A DNA stretch of 52,742 nucleotides from positions 1 through 52,742 of the forward strand of contig JAJTXZ010000027.1 of the NCBI GenBank assembly GCA_021463195.1, written 5' to 3'. Each line of letters starts with the position of its first letter. The stretch's first letter is position 1. Shown here piece by piece: positions 43,561-52,663 of this stretch. The stretch is from Anaerolineae bacterium. Lineage in GTDB: Bacteria; Chloroflexota; Anaerolineae; UBA4142; SHND01. A program made the position numbers and the translations under genes. The notes below the pieces were generated by a model. It did no database searches and was not told the origin of the DNA. It saw only the letters and a list, made by a program, of their open reading frames with translations.

Positions 43561-43594
43561 AATCTCCAATCTCCAATCTCCATTCTCCAATCCT
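43561..43594. repeat. Heptamer repeat abutting the kinase start codon
   Basis: Three exact AATCTCC units (43561-43581), one ATTCTCC and a partial unit end directly at ATG 43595. It is the same heptamer as at 42629, in the same position relative to a start codon. Confidence 0.88.
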
Positions 43595-44593
43595 ATGTCG
43601 CGCTATTTTCTCGGACTCGATATTGGCAGCACCAAAACCCACGCGTGCGTTGCGGATGAAACCGGACAGGTCATCGGGTTCGGCGGCGCGGGCGGCGGCA
43701 ATCACGAATCAGTTGGTTACGAGGGCATGATTCATGCGCTCGGCGCGGCGACGCGCGAAGCGTTGACGAACGCGCGCATCGTCGCGCGCGCTTTGGACGG
43801 CGCGGGGTTCGGCATCGCGGGTTTCGATTGGCACACCGAACGCGCGGCGATGCTCGACGCGATCAGTTCATTAAAACTAGAGGCGCCGCTCGAAATTGTG
43901 AATGACGCGATGCTCGGCGTCATCGCGGGCGCGCGCGAGGGTTGGGGCGTCGCCGTCGTTTCTGGCACGGGCTGCAACGCGCGCGGACGCACGCGCGATG
44001 GCAAACGCGAAGGAATGGTCACGGGCGCCGGCACGCGAATGGGCGAAGGCGCGGGCGCGAGCGAATTGATACAATGGACCGTCCAAGCCCTCTCGCATCA
44101 ATGGTCAAAACGCGGACCCGTCACGCGGCTCGCGGACGTGATGGTTGAACGCGCAGGCGCGCGCAATTTAGAAGATTTGCTCGAAGGATTGATTAACTTT
44201 CGATACGAATTGGACGCGTCCGCCGCGCCATTGGTTTTTCAAATCGCAGCTCAAGGCGATACCGTCGCGCAAAAACTGATTGAACGCGCGGGACTCGAAC
44301 TTGGCGAATTGGCGAACGCGGTGATTCGACAACTCGATTTTCAAAACGAAACGTTCGATGTCGTATTGGTGGGCAGCATGTTCAATTCAGGCAAAGTGTT
44401 GATTCGTCCAATGCGCGAAACGATTTTGCCGCTTGCGCCCAACGCGCGGTTGACGCGGCTCAAAGCTCCGCCCGTCGTCGGCGCGGTCTTGCTCGCGATG
44501 GAACAGGCGCGCCTCGCGCCAACCTCGGCAATCCGCGAACGTTTGCAGGCGACGTTGCGATTCGCGCCGCGCGCCGCTATCCCCGCGCAATGA
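43595..44593 (+). CDS. BadF/BadG-type ATPase, N-acetylglucosamine kinase-like
   Basis: A 332-residue member of the ASKHA fold. The phosphate-1 motif is FLGLDIGSTKTHACVAD, the adenosine region includes GVAVVSGTGCNARGR, and phosphate-2 VTGAGTRMGEGAGASEL. Family members include eukaryotic-type GlcNAc kinase and bacterial sugar kinases. In this locus it probably phosphorylates GlcNAc or glucosamine released by the GH4 or GH18 enzymes. Its stop overlaps the next start as ATGA. Confidence 0.88.
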   Translation: MSRYFLGLDIGSTKTHACVADETGQVIGFGGAGGGNHESVGYEGMIHALGAATREALTNARIVARALDGAGFGIAGFDWHTERAAMLDAISSLKLEAPLEIVNDAMLGVIAGAREGWGVAVVSGTGCNARGRTRDGKREGMVTGAGTRMGEGAGASELIQWTVQALSHQWSKRGPVTRLADVMVERAGARNLEDLLEGLINFRYELDASAAPLVFQIAAQGDTVAQKLIERAGLELGELANAVIRQLDFQNETFDVVLVGSMFNSGKVLIRPMRETILPLAPNARLTRLKAPPVVGAVLLAMEQARLAPTSAIRERLQATLRFAPRAAIPAQ

Positions 44594-45822
44594 ATTTGCG
44601 TCAATTTTTATCTCCCCCCCCCCTTCGCGCCATCATTTTACTTTGGCTCGCTTGGCTCGCCATTTTGATTTCATTCCAGACGCTTGTCCTTGAGCGGTTT
44701 GAACTGCGCCGCCCAGACCGCGTGTTGGAATGGACGCCCGGCGACACCACGCGCCACAACCCCGCGCAAGAGCCATCGCTCACCGAACCATTTCTCAATA
44801 CCCAAGTCAACATGGATTCGGAATATTATATTTCGATCGCGACGGTGGGCTATGACGACCCGCTGCCCGGCGAGATGGAGCGTCCGCGCGGCGAACCGAT
44901 CAAATTAAATTACGCGTTCTTTCCCGTGTATCCGTACCTGATGCGCGCGGTTTCCGTTCCGCTGACACTTTTTGGTTTGAATCAAATCGCCACCGCGACG
45001 CTCGCCGGCGTAATCGTTTCCGCGCTCGGCGCGCTCGCGGCAATGTTCGCGTTGTACGATTTGTGTCGCAAGGAATTGGGCGCTGAGGGCGGACTGCGCG
45101 CGGGATTTTATTTGTTGATCTTTCCAACCGGTTTTTTTCTCGCGCAAGTGTACACCGAAGGATTATTTTTGGGCTTGAGTTTTGTTTCGCTCGCGTTGAT
45201 GCGGCGCAAGCATTTGCTTTGGGCGAGCGCCCTCGCGGCGCTTGCGGTCTACACGCGCGCGATTGGCGTCGCGCTCGTGATTCCGCTCGCGTACGCGTGG
45301 TTTCAACAATGGCGCGCGGCGGAACAACCGCGCGGACGCATTTTGCTCAATCTCGTGTTCGTGATTTTGCCACTCGCCGCGTACGCGCTGTGGCGTTTTT
45401 CCGCGTGGGGCGAAATGTTCACGCTGGTCCAAGAAAATTATTTCGGACGCAAATTTTTGTGGCTCGATGTGACGTGGCAGAGTCTCGCGAACGCGTGGAG
45501 CATTGCGCTGGCAGGAAAATTTCAAACGTCGCTCTACTATGGTCTCGAATTCGCGGCGATTGGTTTGGGCATTGTCGCGTGCGTTCTCACCGCGCGACGT
45601 TATCCCGAAATCGCGTTGTACAGTTTCATCGTGCTGTTCATTCCCTTGACCAGCGGCTACTTGCAAAGCAATCAACGTTATGTGCTGGCGATGCCCGCGT
45701 TATTTCTCGCGCTCGCGCGTTTAGGCAAGAATGTTGTGTTTGACCGCGCGTGGAGTTTGTTGAGCATTTTATGGATGGGCTTGCTCGTAACGTTATATTC
45801 ATTCGATTTTTGGACAGCGTAA
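44590..45822 (+). CDS. PIG-V-like membrane mannosyltransferase family protein
   Basis: A 410-residue integral membrane protein with about nine or ten hydrophobic segments and a large first outer loop. It resembles GT-C glycosyltransferases of the PIG-V kind: an early acidic DSEYYISIATVGYD on the outer face, FFPVYPYLMR, FPTGFFLAQVYTEGLFL and YTRAIGVALVIPLAYA. These enzymes use polyprenyl-phosphate sugars. ATGA coupling to the kinase gene places it in the sugar operon, an unexpected neighbour for catabolic genes. Substrates are unknown. Confidence 0.82.
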   Translation: MNLRQFLSPPPLRAIILLWLAWLAILISFQTLVLERFELRRPDRVLEWTPGDTTRHNPAQEPSLTEPFLNTQVNMDSEYYISIATVGYDDPLPGEMERPRGEPIKLNYAFFPVYPYLMRAVSVPLTLFGLNQIATATLAGVIVSALGALAAMFALYDLCRKELGAEGGLRAGFYLLIFPTGFFLAQVYTEGLFLGLSFVSLALMRRKHLLWASALAALAVYTRAIGVALVIPLAYAWFQQWRAAEQPRGRILLNLVFVILPLAAYALWRFSAWGEMFTLVQENYFGRKFLWLDVTWQSLANAWSIALAGKFQTSLYYGLEFAAIGLGIVACVLTARRYPEIALYSFIVLFIPLTSGYLQSNQRYVLAMPALFLALARLGKNVVFDRAWSLLSILWMGLLVTLYSFDFWTA

Positions 45823-45823
45823 C

Positions 45824-47653
45824 ATGAAGCGACAAAATTTTTTCATCAAATCAATTTTCGGCATCTCTCTTTTGCTCGCGCTGATTTTTGCGTGCAGCCC
45901 AACGCCGCCCACACCGACGCTTGCGCCGCCAACTTTGACGCCCAATCCCACCATGACCCCAACGATTCCTCCTCCCCCTTCCACCGCGACGCCGGAACCC
46001 GCGCCCCAATTTCGCATCATCGGTTACATCACCGATTGGGGCGTCCAGGTCGCGCCCGAACAAATCGCCAAACTCACGCACATCAATTATTCGTTCGCGC
46101 TGCCAAAACCCGACGGCACGATTGATTTCCCGGCGAATACATGGAAACTTCAACAGTACGTTCAAATGGCGCACGAACGCGGCGTTCAAGTTTTAATTTC
46201 CGTCGGCGGTTGGGGTTTGGACAAACAATTTGAAGCGTTCGCCGCGTCGCCCGAACTGCGCGCGAAATTTGTCAAGAGTTTGATGCAATACGTGGACGAA
46301 AATAATTTGGACGGCGTGGACATGGATTGGGAATATCCAACGGGCGGCGCGTCGTCTGAAAATTTTCTCGCGTTGATGAAAGAATTGCGCGCGGAACTCG
46401 ATGCGCGCAAAAAATTATTGACCGCCGCCGTCGCCGCGTACGGCGAAAACGCGGAGGGCATTCCCGACGAAACGTTCGCGCTCGTTGATTTTCTAAATCT
46501 GATGGCGTATGCGGACGCCGGCGCGCATCACTCGACGTACGCGCTCGCCAAGCAATCGCTCGATTATTGGCACGCGCGCGGCTTGCCGCAAAACAAAATC
46601 GTGTTGGGCGTGCCATTTTACGCGCAGCCCGGCGACGCGCCGTATCGCAAATTGATTCAAGCGGATGCGAACGCGGCGCAGACCGATTTTTTCAACTATC
46701 ACGGAACGCTCGCGGCGTACAACGGTCTCCCCACGATGCGCGCGAAAACAAAATTGGCGTTGGAGCGCGCGAGCGGCATCATGTTTTGGACGCTCAACGA
46801 CGATTCAACGGACGCGACTTCGTTGTTGAACGCGATTTATGAAACGGCGCAAGGGAAAAAATCAGAACTACCGCCGCTGCCCTTTGGCGCGGGTTTTCGT
46901 TTTTCCACCTACGGACCGCCGTACGACCCCGGCGTGAAATATTGGGCGGATTTTGCGAAAAACATGTCAGAACGTTTTGACGGCGCGCCGCCGCAGATTA
47001 TTTGGATTGTGGGCAACGTTTCGGGGACGGGAACGCAACTTACCTTTTTCGGCAAGAGCGACGATCCTACAATTCATTTTTCGATGAAGGATCGCAACGA
47101 AGAAGCGTTGACGTTGTTTGACCAAATGGGCGCGCAAGTGTGGCTGCAAGTGGAACCGGGCAATGCGCCGGTGGACGAGTTGATTCGGATTGTTTTGGAA
47201 AAATACGCGCAGCATCCCTCCGTGATTGGCGTCGGCGTGGATGTGGAATGGTTCAAATCAACGGACAAACCCGAAGGCGAACGCGTGAGCGATGCCGACG
47301 CGCGTTTGTGGCGCGACACGGCGCGTGAATTCAATCCCACCTATCGCCTCTTTTTGAAACATTGGGAAAAAGAAAAAATGCCGCCGACGGAACGCGAGGG
47401 CATTGTGTTCGTGGATGATTCGCAGGGGTTTGAATCTATGGACGCGATGGTCAATGAATTTGAAACGTGGGGTAAAACGTTCGCCCCCGCGCAAGTGGGT
47501 TTTCAATTCGGTTATCCCGCCGACCAAAAATGGTGGGGCGAATTGCAAGACGCGCCAAAAGAAATCGGCGAAAAAATTCGCGCGCGCGTGCCGAATCTCG
47601 CGAGTTTGTACTGGGTAGATTTTTCCGCGTTCGATGTGTTCAAAAACAACTAA
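45824..47653 (+). CDS. GH18 chitinase-like lipoprotein with a second barrel-like domain
   Basis: A 609-residue surface lipoprotein. Lipobox IFAC (C24), then a Pro/Thr linker to residue 60. The GH18 domain (about 63-345) has VLISVGGW and the catalytic LDGVDMDWEYP with E170 as acid; NLMAYADAG and ASGIMFWTLNDD complete the barrel. It should cleave chitin or a related beta-GlcNAc polymer outside the cell, feeding the transporter. A C-terminal part (about 355-609) shows another barrel-like order, with GVGVDVEWF (E475) at the place expected for a second DxE site; whether it is active is unknown. The start lies one base after the preceding stop. Confidence 0.9.
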   Translation: MKRQNFFIKSIFGISLLLALIFACSPTPPTPTLAPPTLTPNPTMTPTIPPPPSTATPEPAPQFRIIGYITDWGVQVAPEQIAKLTHINYSFALPKPDGTIDFPANTWKLQQYVQMAHERGVQVLISVGGWGLDKQFEAFAASPELRAKFVKSLMQYVDENNLDGVDMDWEYPTGGASSENFLALMKELRAELDARKKLLTAAVAAYGENAEGIPDETFALVDFLNLMAYADAGAHHSTYALAKQSLDYWHARGLPQNKIVLGVPFYAQPGDAPYRKLIQADANAAQTDFFNYHGTLAAYNGLPTMRAKTKLALERASGIMFWTLNDDSTDATSLLNAIYETAQGKKSELPPLPFGAGFRFSTYGPPYDPGVKYWADFAKNMSERFDGAPPQIIWIVGNVSGTGTQLTFFGKSDDPTIHFSMKDRNEEALTLFDQMGAQVWLQVEPGNAPVDELIRIVLEKYAQHPSVIGVGVDVEWFKSTDKPEGERVSDADARLWRDTAREFNPTYRLFLKHWEKEKMPPTEREGIVFVDDSQGFESMDAMVNEFETWGKTFAPAQVGFQFGYPADQKWWGELQDAPKEIGEKIRARVPNLASLYWVDFSAFDVFKNN

Positions 47654-47693
47654 GCCGCGCGACTGGCGCCAGCTTGTTCGTTCTCGTCTAGGC

Positions 47694-47735
47694 AAAAAGC
47701 ATCCGCCGCGTAATTTGCGCGGCGGATGCTTTTTT
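47694..47735. terminator. Bidirectional rho-independent terminator
   Basis: AAAAAGCATCCGCCGCG (47694-47710) pairs perfectly with CGCGGCGGATGCTTTTT (47718-47734) around TAATTTG. T-runs occur in both directions; it separates the convergent GH18 and giant surface-protein genes. Confidence 0.95.
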
Positions 47736-47754
47736 GTTTTCGGTTAAAGGCGCG

Positions 47755-50700
47755 TTATTGGCACATGTACGCGCGCGCGCTTGTCGCGCGCCCCTTGGCG
47801 TTCAGCGTATACGTTCGCGCCAACGCCACAATTTCGCGCGCGCCGCCCTTGACGGTGGTGATACGCAGCGTGCCGCGAAATTCTGGTTGAAGCGGTTGAT
47901 AGAACCCGTGCGGCGACGTGACGGAATACGCGCTCGCCGCATTGACCTTGACGGTCACATCCGCCACTTGCGCGCCGCTTTCCGAATCATACACGCGCAA
48001 GCGGACGTTTGCGGCGTCATGCGCGTCGCCGTTCAACAGCGTGAGAATTGACTTGGTCGTCGCGTCCACCTTCAAGTCCGGACATCCAACGCGCGCGGAC
48101 AGTTCGCTTTCAGCCGCCGCGTTCACCGTCGCTAGTTGTTTGCCTCTATTTTGCGCGTTCAGAATCGTCACCGCAAGCGGCGCGCCCGGCGCAGTCACGC
48201 GCGCCCAGCCGTTGAATTTTTTGCCGAGGAATTTAAATTCCGATTCGCGCGTGTTGAACGATGCGATGCCGCCCGCCGCGACATTCGCGCGCGTGACGAC
48301 GCCGCGCGATTCGCCCGCATTCGTAAAGAACTCGACGGTTATATCTGTTGGCTGCGTATCCTGATTGCGCGCATAGATTTCGGTCCAACGGGGGATGACG
48401 CCTGTCGCGCGCACGCGCCGCGTGACAAACGGCGCCAACATGGATGGCGCGGCTTGGCTTGGGGTGAACGCGCTTGTGGACGCGGTATCTTTTATATCCA
48501 GCGCGAGCAGCGCCGCCGCGAGCGGTTGGTCGGACGTAATTTGGGCGCTGCCGACAAACGCGCCTGTCGGAAATAAATCGTTCGAGTTGATATAGGCAGA
48601 ACCGTTCGGCGCAAGCGTCAACGCTTGGGCAATAATTTGGATGCCGTCGGGATCAAAAATTCGCAGTGTCGCGTTCGCGCTATTCGCCGTCACGTTTTGA
48701 ATGGCGAACAAGCTATTACGCGTATCCAGCTTGAGATGACGCACAAACGGCAGCGTGAGCAGAGTCGAAGCGCGCGATGGCGCTTCGTACGTGTCTGTCG
48801 CGCCCGTCTTGCCATTCGTGTCTATGACAATGGCTTGAATGCGCTGGTCGGCGCTGAGCCGCGCGTTGCCGACAAAATTTTGGGCGAGCGACGCGGGCAG
48901 TTCCACCAAACGCGCGGCGTTCGGTTTAATGCGGAATTTATCGGCGAATACGCGGTTGCCTTGCGCGTCAAAGATTTCGAATTGCACGCGCGCGACTTGC
49001 TTGGCGCTTGTATTGAAAACGCGCAGCTGGGTCATCATCCGGCCGGGCGCGACGGCTTTATCCGCGGCTTGGGGCGCGGGAAGCGGCGTCAATTCTGGCG
49101 TTTCTATCGTCGCATCAGTCGGCGCAAATGTCGGCGTTTCGGTCAATATGTCGGTGGGCGCGTCGGTGGGCGTGCGCGTGCGACGCGGATTCGCGGTGAG
49201 ATCACGCGTTGGGCGTCGCGTCGGAGAGCGAGTCACTTTGGCGAACGCGTCCGCTGACGCGCGCGATTCGTTTTCGTTCAATGGCGCGACAAAGCCAATG
49301 GTTTTGAATTCACTCAAAGATGTTTCCGGTTTGACGCGGAATTGCCATGTCTCGGAATGGGTCATGCCATAACCGTTAATGGCGACAATTTCCCAAGTGT
49401 AGCGTCCTTTGGCGAGCGGCTCGGTACGGAATGAAAAGTCTGTGATTTTGTTGACGCGCACTATCGCTTTGCCGTCAGCATCGCGCACAACGACGCGGTA
49501 CGAGTCCACGCAATCCGCCGCGCTCCATTCGAGCGTAACGCGTTTTGTTGTGACAGTCGCGTCATTTTGTGGCGCAAGCAATGTCACGGGCTGCGGCGGT
49601 GCAGCGCACGCGACGACAGTAGGCGTTTCGGTCGGAACATCGGTCGGAGTTTCCGTCGGCGTCGCGGTGAACGCGAGCGTCGGCGTTTCAGTCGCGGTTT
49701 CGGTTACCGTCGGCGTTTCAGTCGGCGTCAACGTCGGCGTTATAGTTGTGGTCAAGGTTGGCGTCAACGTTGCCGTCGCGGTCGCCGTCGTTGTCAGTGT
49801 CGCGGTCGCGGTCAAGGTTGGCGTCGCCGTCGCCGTCGCTGTCGTGGTTGTTGTCGTTAGCGTTGCGGTTGGCGTCAGCGTTGCGGTGGCAAGCAGCGCG
49901 TCTTGGGATGCGGTCAAGAATCGGCGCCCGAGCAGCGGAATAAACAACGTGACGCTGTTATCGCCTTGCGCTTGATACGAGCCAATGACGCGCACATTGC
50001 CGGCGATATCGCGCGCGCCGATAAAGACGGTAAACGCGGCGGCGGGCGGATTTAGCGGCGTATAGGTCCATGCGCCATTATGCGCGTCGGACAGGGTCAG
50101 TTGGACTGTTTCGGTTTTGGATGCGCCATCGGCGGTCACGAGATAGGCGTACATTTCCGCCACGCCGCCGCCATCGCTCACAATGCCGCGCAAACCGAAT
50201 TGCGCTTCAGGCGGAGCTTGTTGGGCAGTTAATTCGGCTTGGGTCGTTGGCGCGTCAATTAAAACACGCGCTTCCAAACTCGCCGTGATTTGCTGGGTTA
50301 CGGTAATGACGGGCGCGATGGTATCCAGCGTAAAGGTTCGCTGCGCCGGCGTCGCCGACCGATTGCCTGCGCCGTCGAAACCGTAAATACTGACAGTTTT
50401 GGAAATTCCATCGCCCGCCATCAGATTGGCGAGATTATTATTCCAGGCGCCTGTGGTGTCGTCGGATGGCACAACGTCTCCTTGCGCGCAGAAAGACGTA
50501 AACGCGACGCCGTCGCACAGCGCGAACGCGTGCGCGGCGCGATTATCCTGTATCTGTCCCGACCACTGCGTTTCATTCAGCCCGATGATGCCATCCGTGA
50601 GCATCGCGTCCACCGCCGCGTCGAGCGTAACAGTCGGCGGCGTCGTGTCCACTAAAAGTTTGAGCGGCGGCGTCCACGCGCTCGTGAGATTTGAAACATT

Positions 50701-52596
50701 CGTCGCGCGCGCGCGGACCGACAATTCATTCAATCCCGTCAAAGCTCCTGCATCGAACGCGCAGCTCCATACGCCCGCGTGCGGATCATTCACGGGACAA
50801 TTTGTCAGCTGCCCGTTCACATCGAGTTGAATTGTCTGAACGCCCAGCAGATCATTCACCGCGCCAAAGACGGTGTTGACGCCGGGGCGCGCCCATTCGT
50901 CCGCGCTCGCAATCGTCACAGTCGTTGGCGGCTGCGCGTTGACAGGATGGAGCGCCCAGAGCCAATCAAACGCGCCGTGCAGTTCGTCCGCGATGGCGAT
51001 ATCGAGTTCGGCGGATTGGTCATTCAACGCGGTGTTGATGTCGCCGTTAATCGTGACGGTGTTGGAGATGCCGATGCCGACATCGCCGAGATTGATCGTT
51101 TGAATAGTCTGCCCGCCATTGATGCGTAACGCGCCGAACGCGCGAGCGGTGAGCGTCACATTTCTTGCCGTTTCGCTGCCGCGATTTTCATATCGCAAAA
51201 CATATTGCAATGTTTGCCCATCGCCAACATTGACGAGCTGCATGCCAAACGGCAGCGCGCGGTCGGGTTGTCCATCGCCATCAGCGTCGAGACGCGCGTT
51301 TGGCGTCACTGCGTCGAACAGACTATCTTGCAAGAATCCGACGCGTATTCCGCCGACAGCGGCGTCAAGCGTCGCCTGCATAGCGCCGCCGGGACGTTTT
51401 CCGCCATTTGGCAAAACGCCGCTTGTCAATGTGGGGAAAGCGTAATATTGCGTGAGCGCGTATTGTGTCAGCGCGCGCCCCTGTCCGAGCGCGCTTGTCA
51501 CGCGCGCGCTGTTGAGCGGATTTTTATCCGGCGCGCTCGCCCACACTTGCAAAGTATTCTCTTCGCTGGCGAGCGCGATGAATTTGAGCGACGACGCGGG
51601 CGTCAGGCCTAACGCGTTCAAGGACAAACGAATATCAGCGCGCGTCGAGTCGGCATAGAACCGAGTCGCGTCGAGCGCCGCCACCTGCGACCAGCCGCCG
51701 TTGAATTGCCACAGCGTCGCGTCGGCGCGATTTTGAATCCAGACGAGATAGTTGGCGTCAAAGCCGTCCGGCAAGCGCAGCGCGTTGGCGCCGGCGTCAG
51801 CGGGATAGGGATCATACAGCTGCGTCGCGCCGCCGGCATTCGTATCGAGATAAACAAAGAGATCGCCCTGCGAATTCCAATCCGCGCCCTGCCAAAGCAT
51901 CCGCAGCGTATCGGCGTTCCATGACGCGAACAGATTTTGCGCGGACGTATTCGGCGTGTTCAGCGCCAAAGCGTGATCAGAGCTCACCCAACTCGCGCCG
52001 CTATCTCTCCAACCGTCGTAATTCATATCGTCCACAAGATCGGGCGTCGTCGGCGCGTCAACATAAAAGGGACCCGCGGTCATGGCGGAACGATTGCCAT
52101 ACGCGTCCTCGCTCACGAGCTGCGCGTAATAGACGGTAGCTTCATTCGGCGTAAATTCAAAATGCGTCGCGTTTTGCGCGGTGAGGTCGCCGAGATTGAC
52201 GAGCGGATTGGTTGTGAATCCAACATAATAGGTTGCGATACCGCTGCCATCCGTTGCCGCGCCCCAATCCATAATGAGTTTGGGATTATTGAATCGCACT
52301 GCTGCATCGCTATTGAGCGTCACGGCGGGATTGCCGCCATCTTGGGCGGATACGTCGAGATTCACCTGACTGGGCGCGACGACATCCACGTACACATTTT
52401 TCGTCACGCTGGCAGCGCGGCCATAACCATCCGTTACGCGCGCGGTGACGGCGACGGTTGCGCCATCCAGCGCGCCGGTCAACCAATCGAAATGCCATGC
52501 GCCGCCGCTATGCGCGACGCTCTGGAATGGCTGTCCACTGCCGATTTGAATTTCAACATTGGAATTGGCGCTCGCGTTCACAACGCCGTCAAGCAT
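47755..52596 (-). CDS. Giant Thr-rich surface protein, N-terminally truncated
   Basis: At least 1613 residues. It begins in mid-domain (MLDGVVNASANSNVEIQIGS) with no signal peptide, and the frame stays open upstream to about 52716, coding-like to about 52643, so the true 5' end is missing. N-terminal two-thirds: Ig-like repeats (LVDTTPPTVTLDAAVD, FDGAGNRSATPAQRTF) and a region with LVDDMNYDGWRD that resembles a glycoside-binding beta-sandwich. Then FIPLLGRRF, a long low-complexity Thr/Ala/Pro linker (coded around 49600-49905), an Fn3-like domain (VTLEWSAADCVDSYRVVV), a second TPT linker and C-terminal repeats (MLAPFVTRRVRATGVIPRWTEIY). A cell-surface adhesive or structural protein is likely; no anchor motif is seen. 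Confidence 0.8.
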   Translation of the reverse strand: MLDGVVNASANSNVEIQIGSGQPFQSVAHSGGAWHFDWLTGALDGATVAVTARVTDGYGRAASVTKNVYVDVVAPSQVNLDVSAQDGGNPAVTLNSDAAVRFNNPKLIMDWGAATDGSGIATYYVGFTTNPLVNLGDLTAQNATHFEFTPNEATVYYAQLVSEDAYGNRSAMTAGPFYVDAPTTPDLVDDMNYDGWRDSGASWVSSDHALALNTPNTSAQNLFASWNADTLRMLWQGADWNSQGDLFVYLDTNAGGATQLYDPYPADAGANALRLPDGFDANYLVWIQNRADATLWQFNGGWSQVAALDATRFYADSTRADIRLSLNALGLTPASSLKFIALASEENTLQVWASAPDKNPLNSARVTSALGQGRALTQYALTQYYAFPTLTSGVLPNGGKRPGGAMQATLDAAVGGIRVGFLQDSLFDAVTPNARLDADGDGQPDRALPFGMQLVNVGDGQTLQYVLRYENRGSETARNVTLTARAFGALRINGGQTIQTINLGDVGIGISNTVTINGDINTALNDQSAELDIAIADELHGAFDWLWALHPVNAQPPTTVTIASADEWARPGVNTVFGAVNDLLGVQTIQLDVNGQLTNCPVNDPHAGVWSCAFDAGALTGLNELSVRARATNVSNLTSAWTPPLKLLVDTTPPTVTLDAAVDAMLTDGIIGLNETQWSGQIQDNRAAHAFALCDGVAFTSFCAQGDVVPSDDTTGAWNNNLANLMAGDGISKTVSIYGFDGAGNRSATPAQRTFTLDTIAPVITVTQQITASLEARVLIDAPTTQAELTAQQAPPEAQFGLRGIVSDGGGVAEMYAYLVTADGASKTETVQLTLSDAHNGAWTYTPLNPPAAAFTVFIGARDIAGNVRVIGSYQAQGDNSVTLFIPLLGRRFLTASQDALLATATLTPTATLTTTTTTATATATPTLTATATLTTTATATATLTPTLTTTITPTLTPTETPTVTETATETPTLAFTATPTETPTDVPTETPTVVACAAPPQPVTLLAPQNDATVTTKRVTLEWSAADCVDSYRVVVRDADGKAIVRVNKITDFSFRTEPLAKGRYTWEIVAINGYGMTHSETWQFRVKPETSLSEFKTIGFVAPLNENESRASADAFAKVTRSPTRRPTRDLTANPRRTRTPTDAPTDILTETPTFAPTDATIETPELTPLPAPQAADKAVAPGRMMTQLRVFNTSAKQVARVQFEIFDAQGNRVFADKFRIKPNAARLVELPASLAQNFVGNARLSADQRIQAIVIDTNGKTGATDTYEAPSRASTLLTLPFVRHLKLDTRNSLFAIQNVTANSANATLRIFDPDGIQIIAQALTLAPNGSAYINSNDLFPTGAFVGSAQITSDQPLAAALLALDIKDTASTSAFTPSQAAPSMLAPFVTRRVRATGVIPRWTEIYARNQDTQPTDITVEFFTNAGESRGVVTRANVAAGGIASFNTRESEFKFLGKKFNGWARVTAPGAPLAVTILNAQNRGKQLATVNAAAESELSARVGCPDLKVDATTKSILTLLNGDAHDAANVRLRVYDSESGAQVADVTVKVNAASAYSVTSPHGFYQPLQPEFRGTLRITTVKGGAREIVALARTYTLNAKGRATSARAYMCQ
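49600..49905. repeat. Low-complexity hexamer repeats coding a Thr-rich linker
   Basis: Imperfect GTCGGCGTTTCG/GTCGCGGTC-like units on the plus strand encode Thr-Pro and Thr-Ala repeats in the giant protein on the minus strand. Prone to length change. Confidence 0.8.
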
Positions 52597-52643
52597 TGCC
52601 GTAAAATCCGCGCGCTGATTCGCTTGCGTGATTGTCGTCGTCG

Positions 52644-52663
52644 TCAGAGCGCATTTGAATATT
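52644..52663. repeat. Inverted partner of the 20-base sequence at 82-101
   Basis: TCAGAGCGCATTTGAATATT lies between the last coding-like codons of the giant protein and the hairpin at 52664, so it may be the outer end of the suspected insertion element. Confidence 0.8.

Noticed and set aside
49600-49905. CRISPR or satellite DNA
   Set aside because: The repeats are in frame and encode a Thr/Pro/Ala linker of the giant surface protein.
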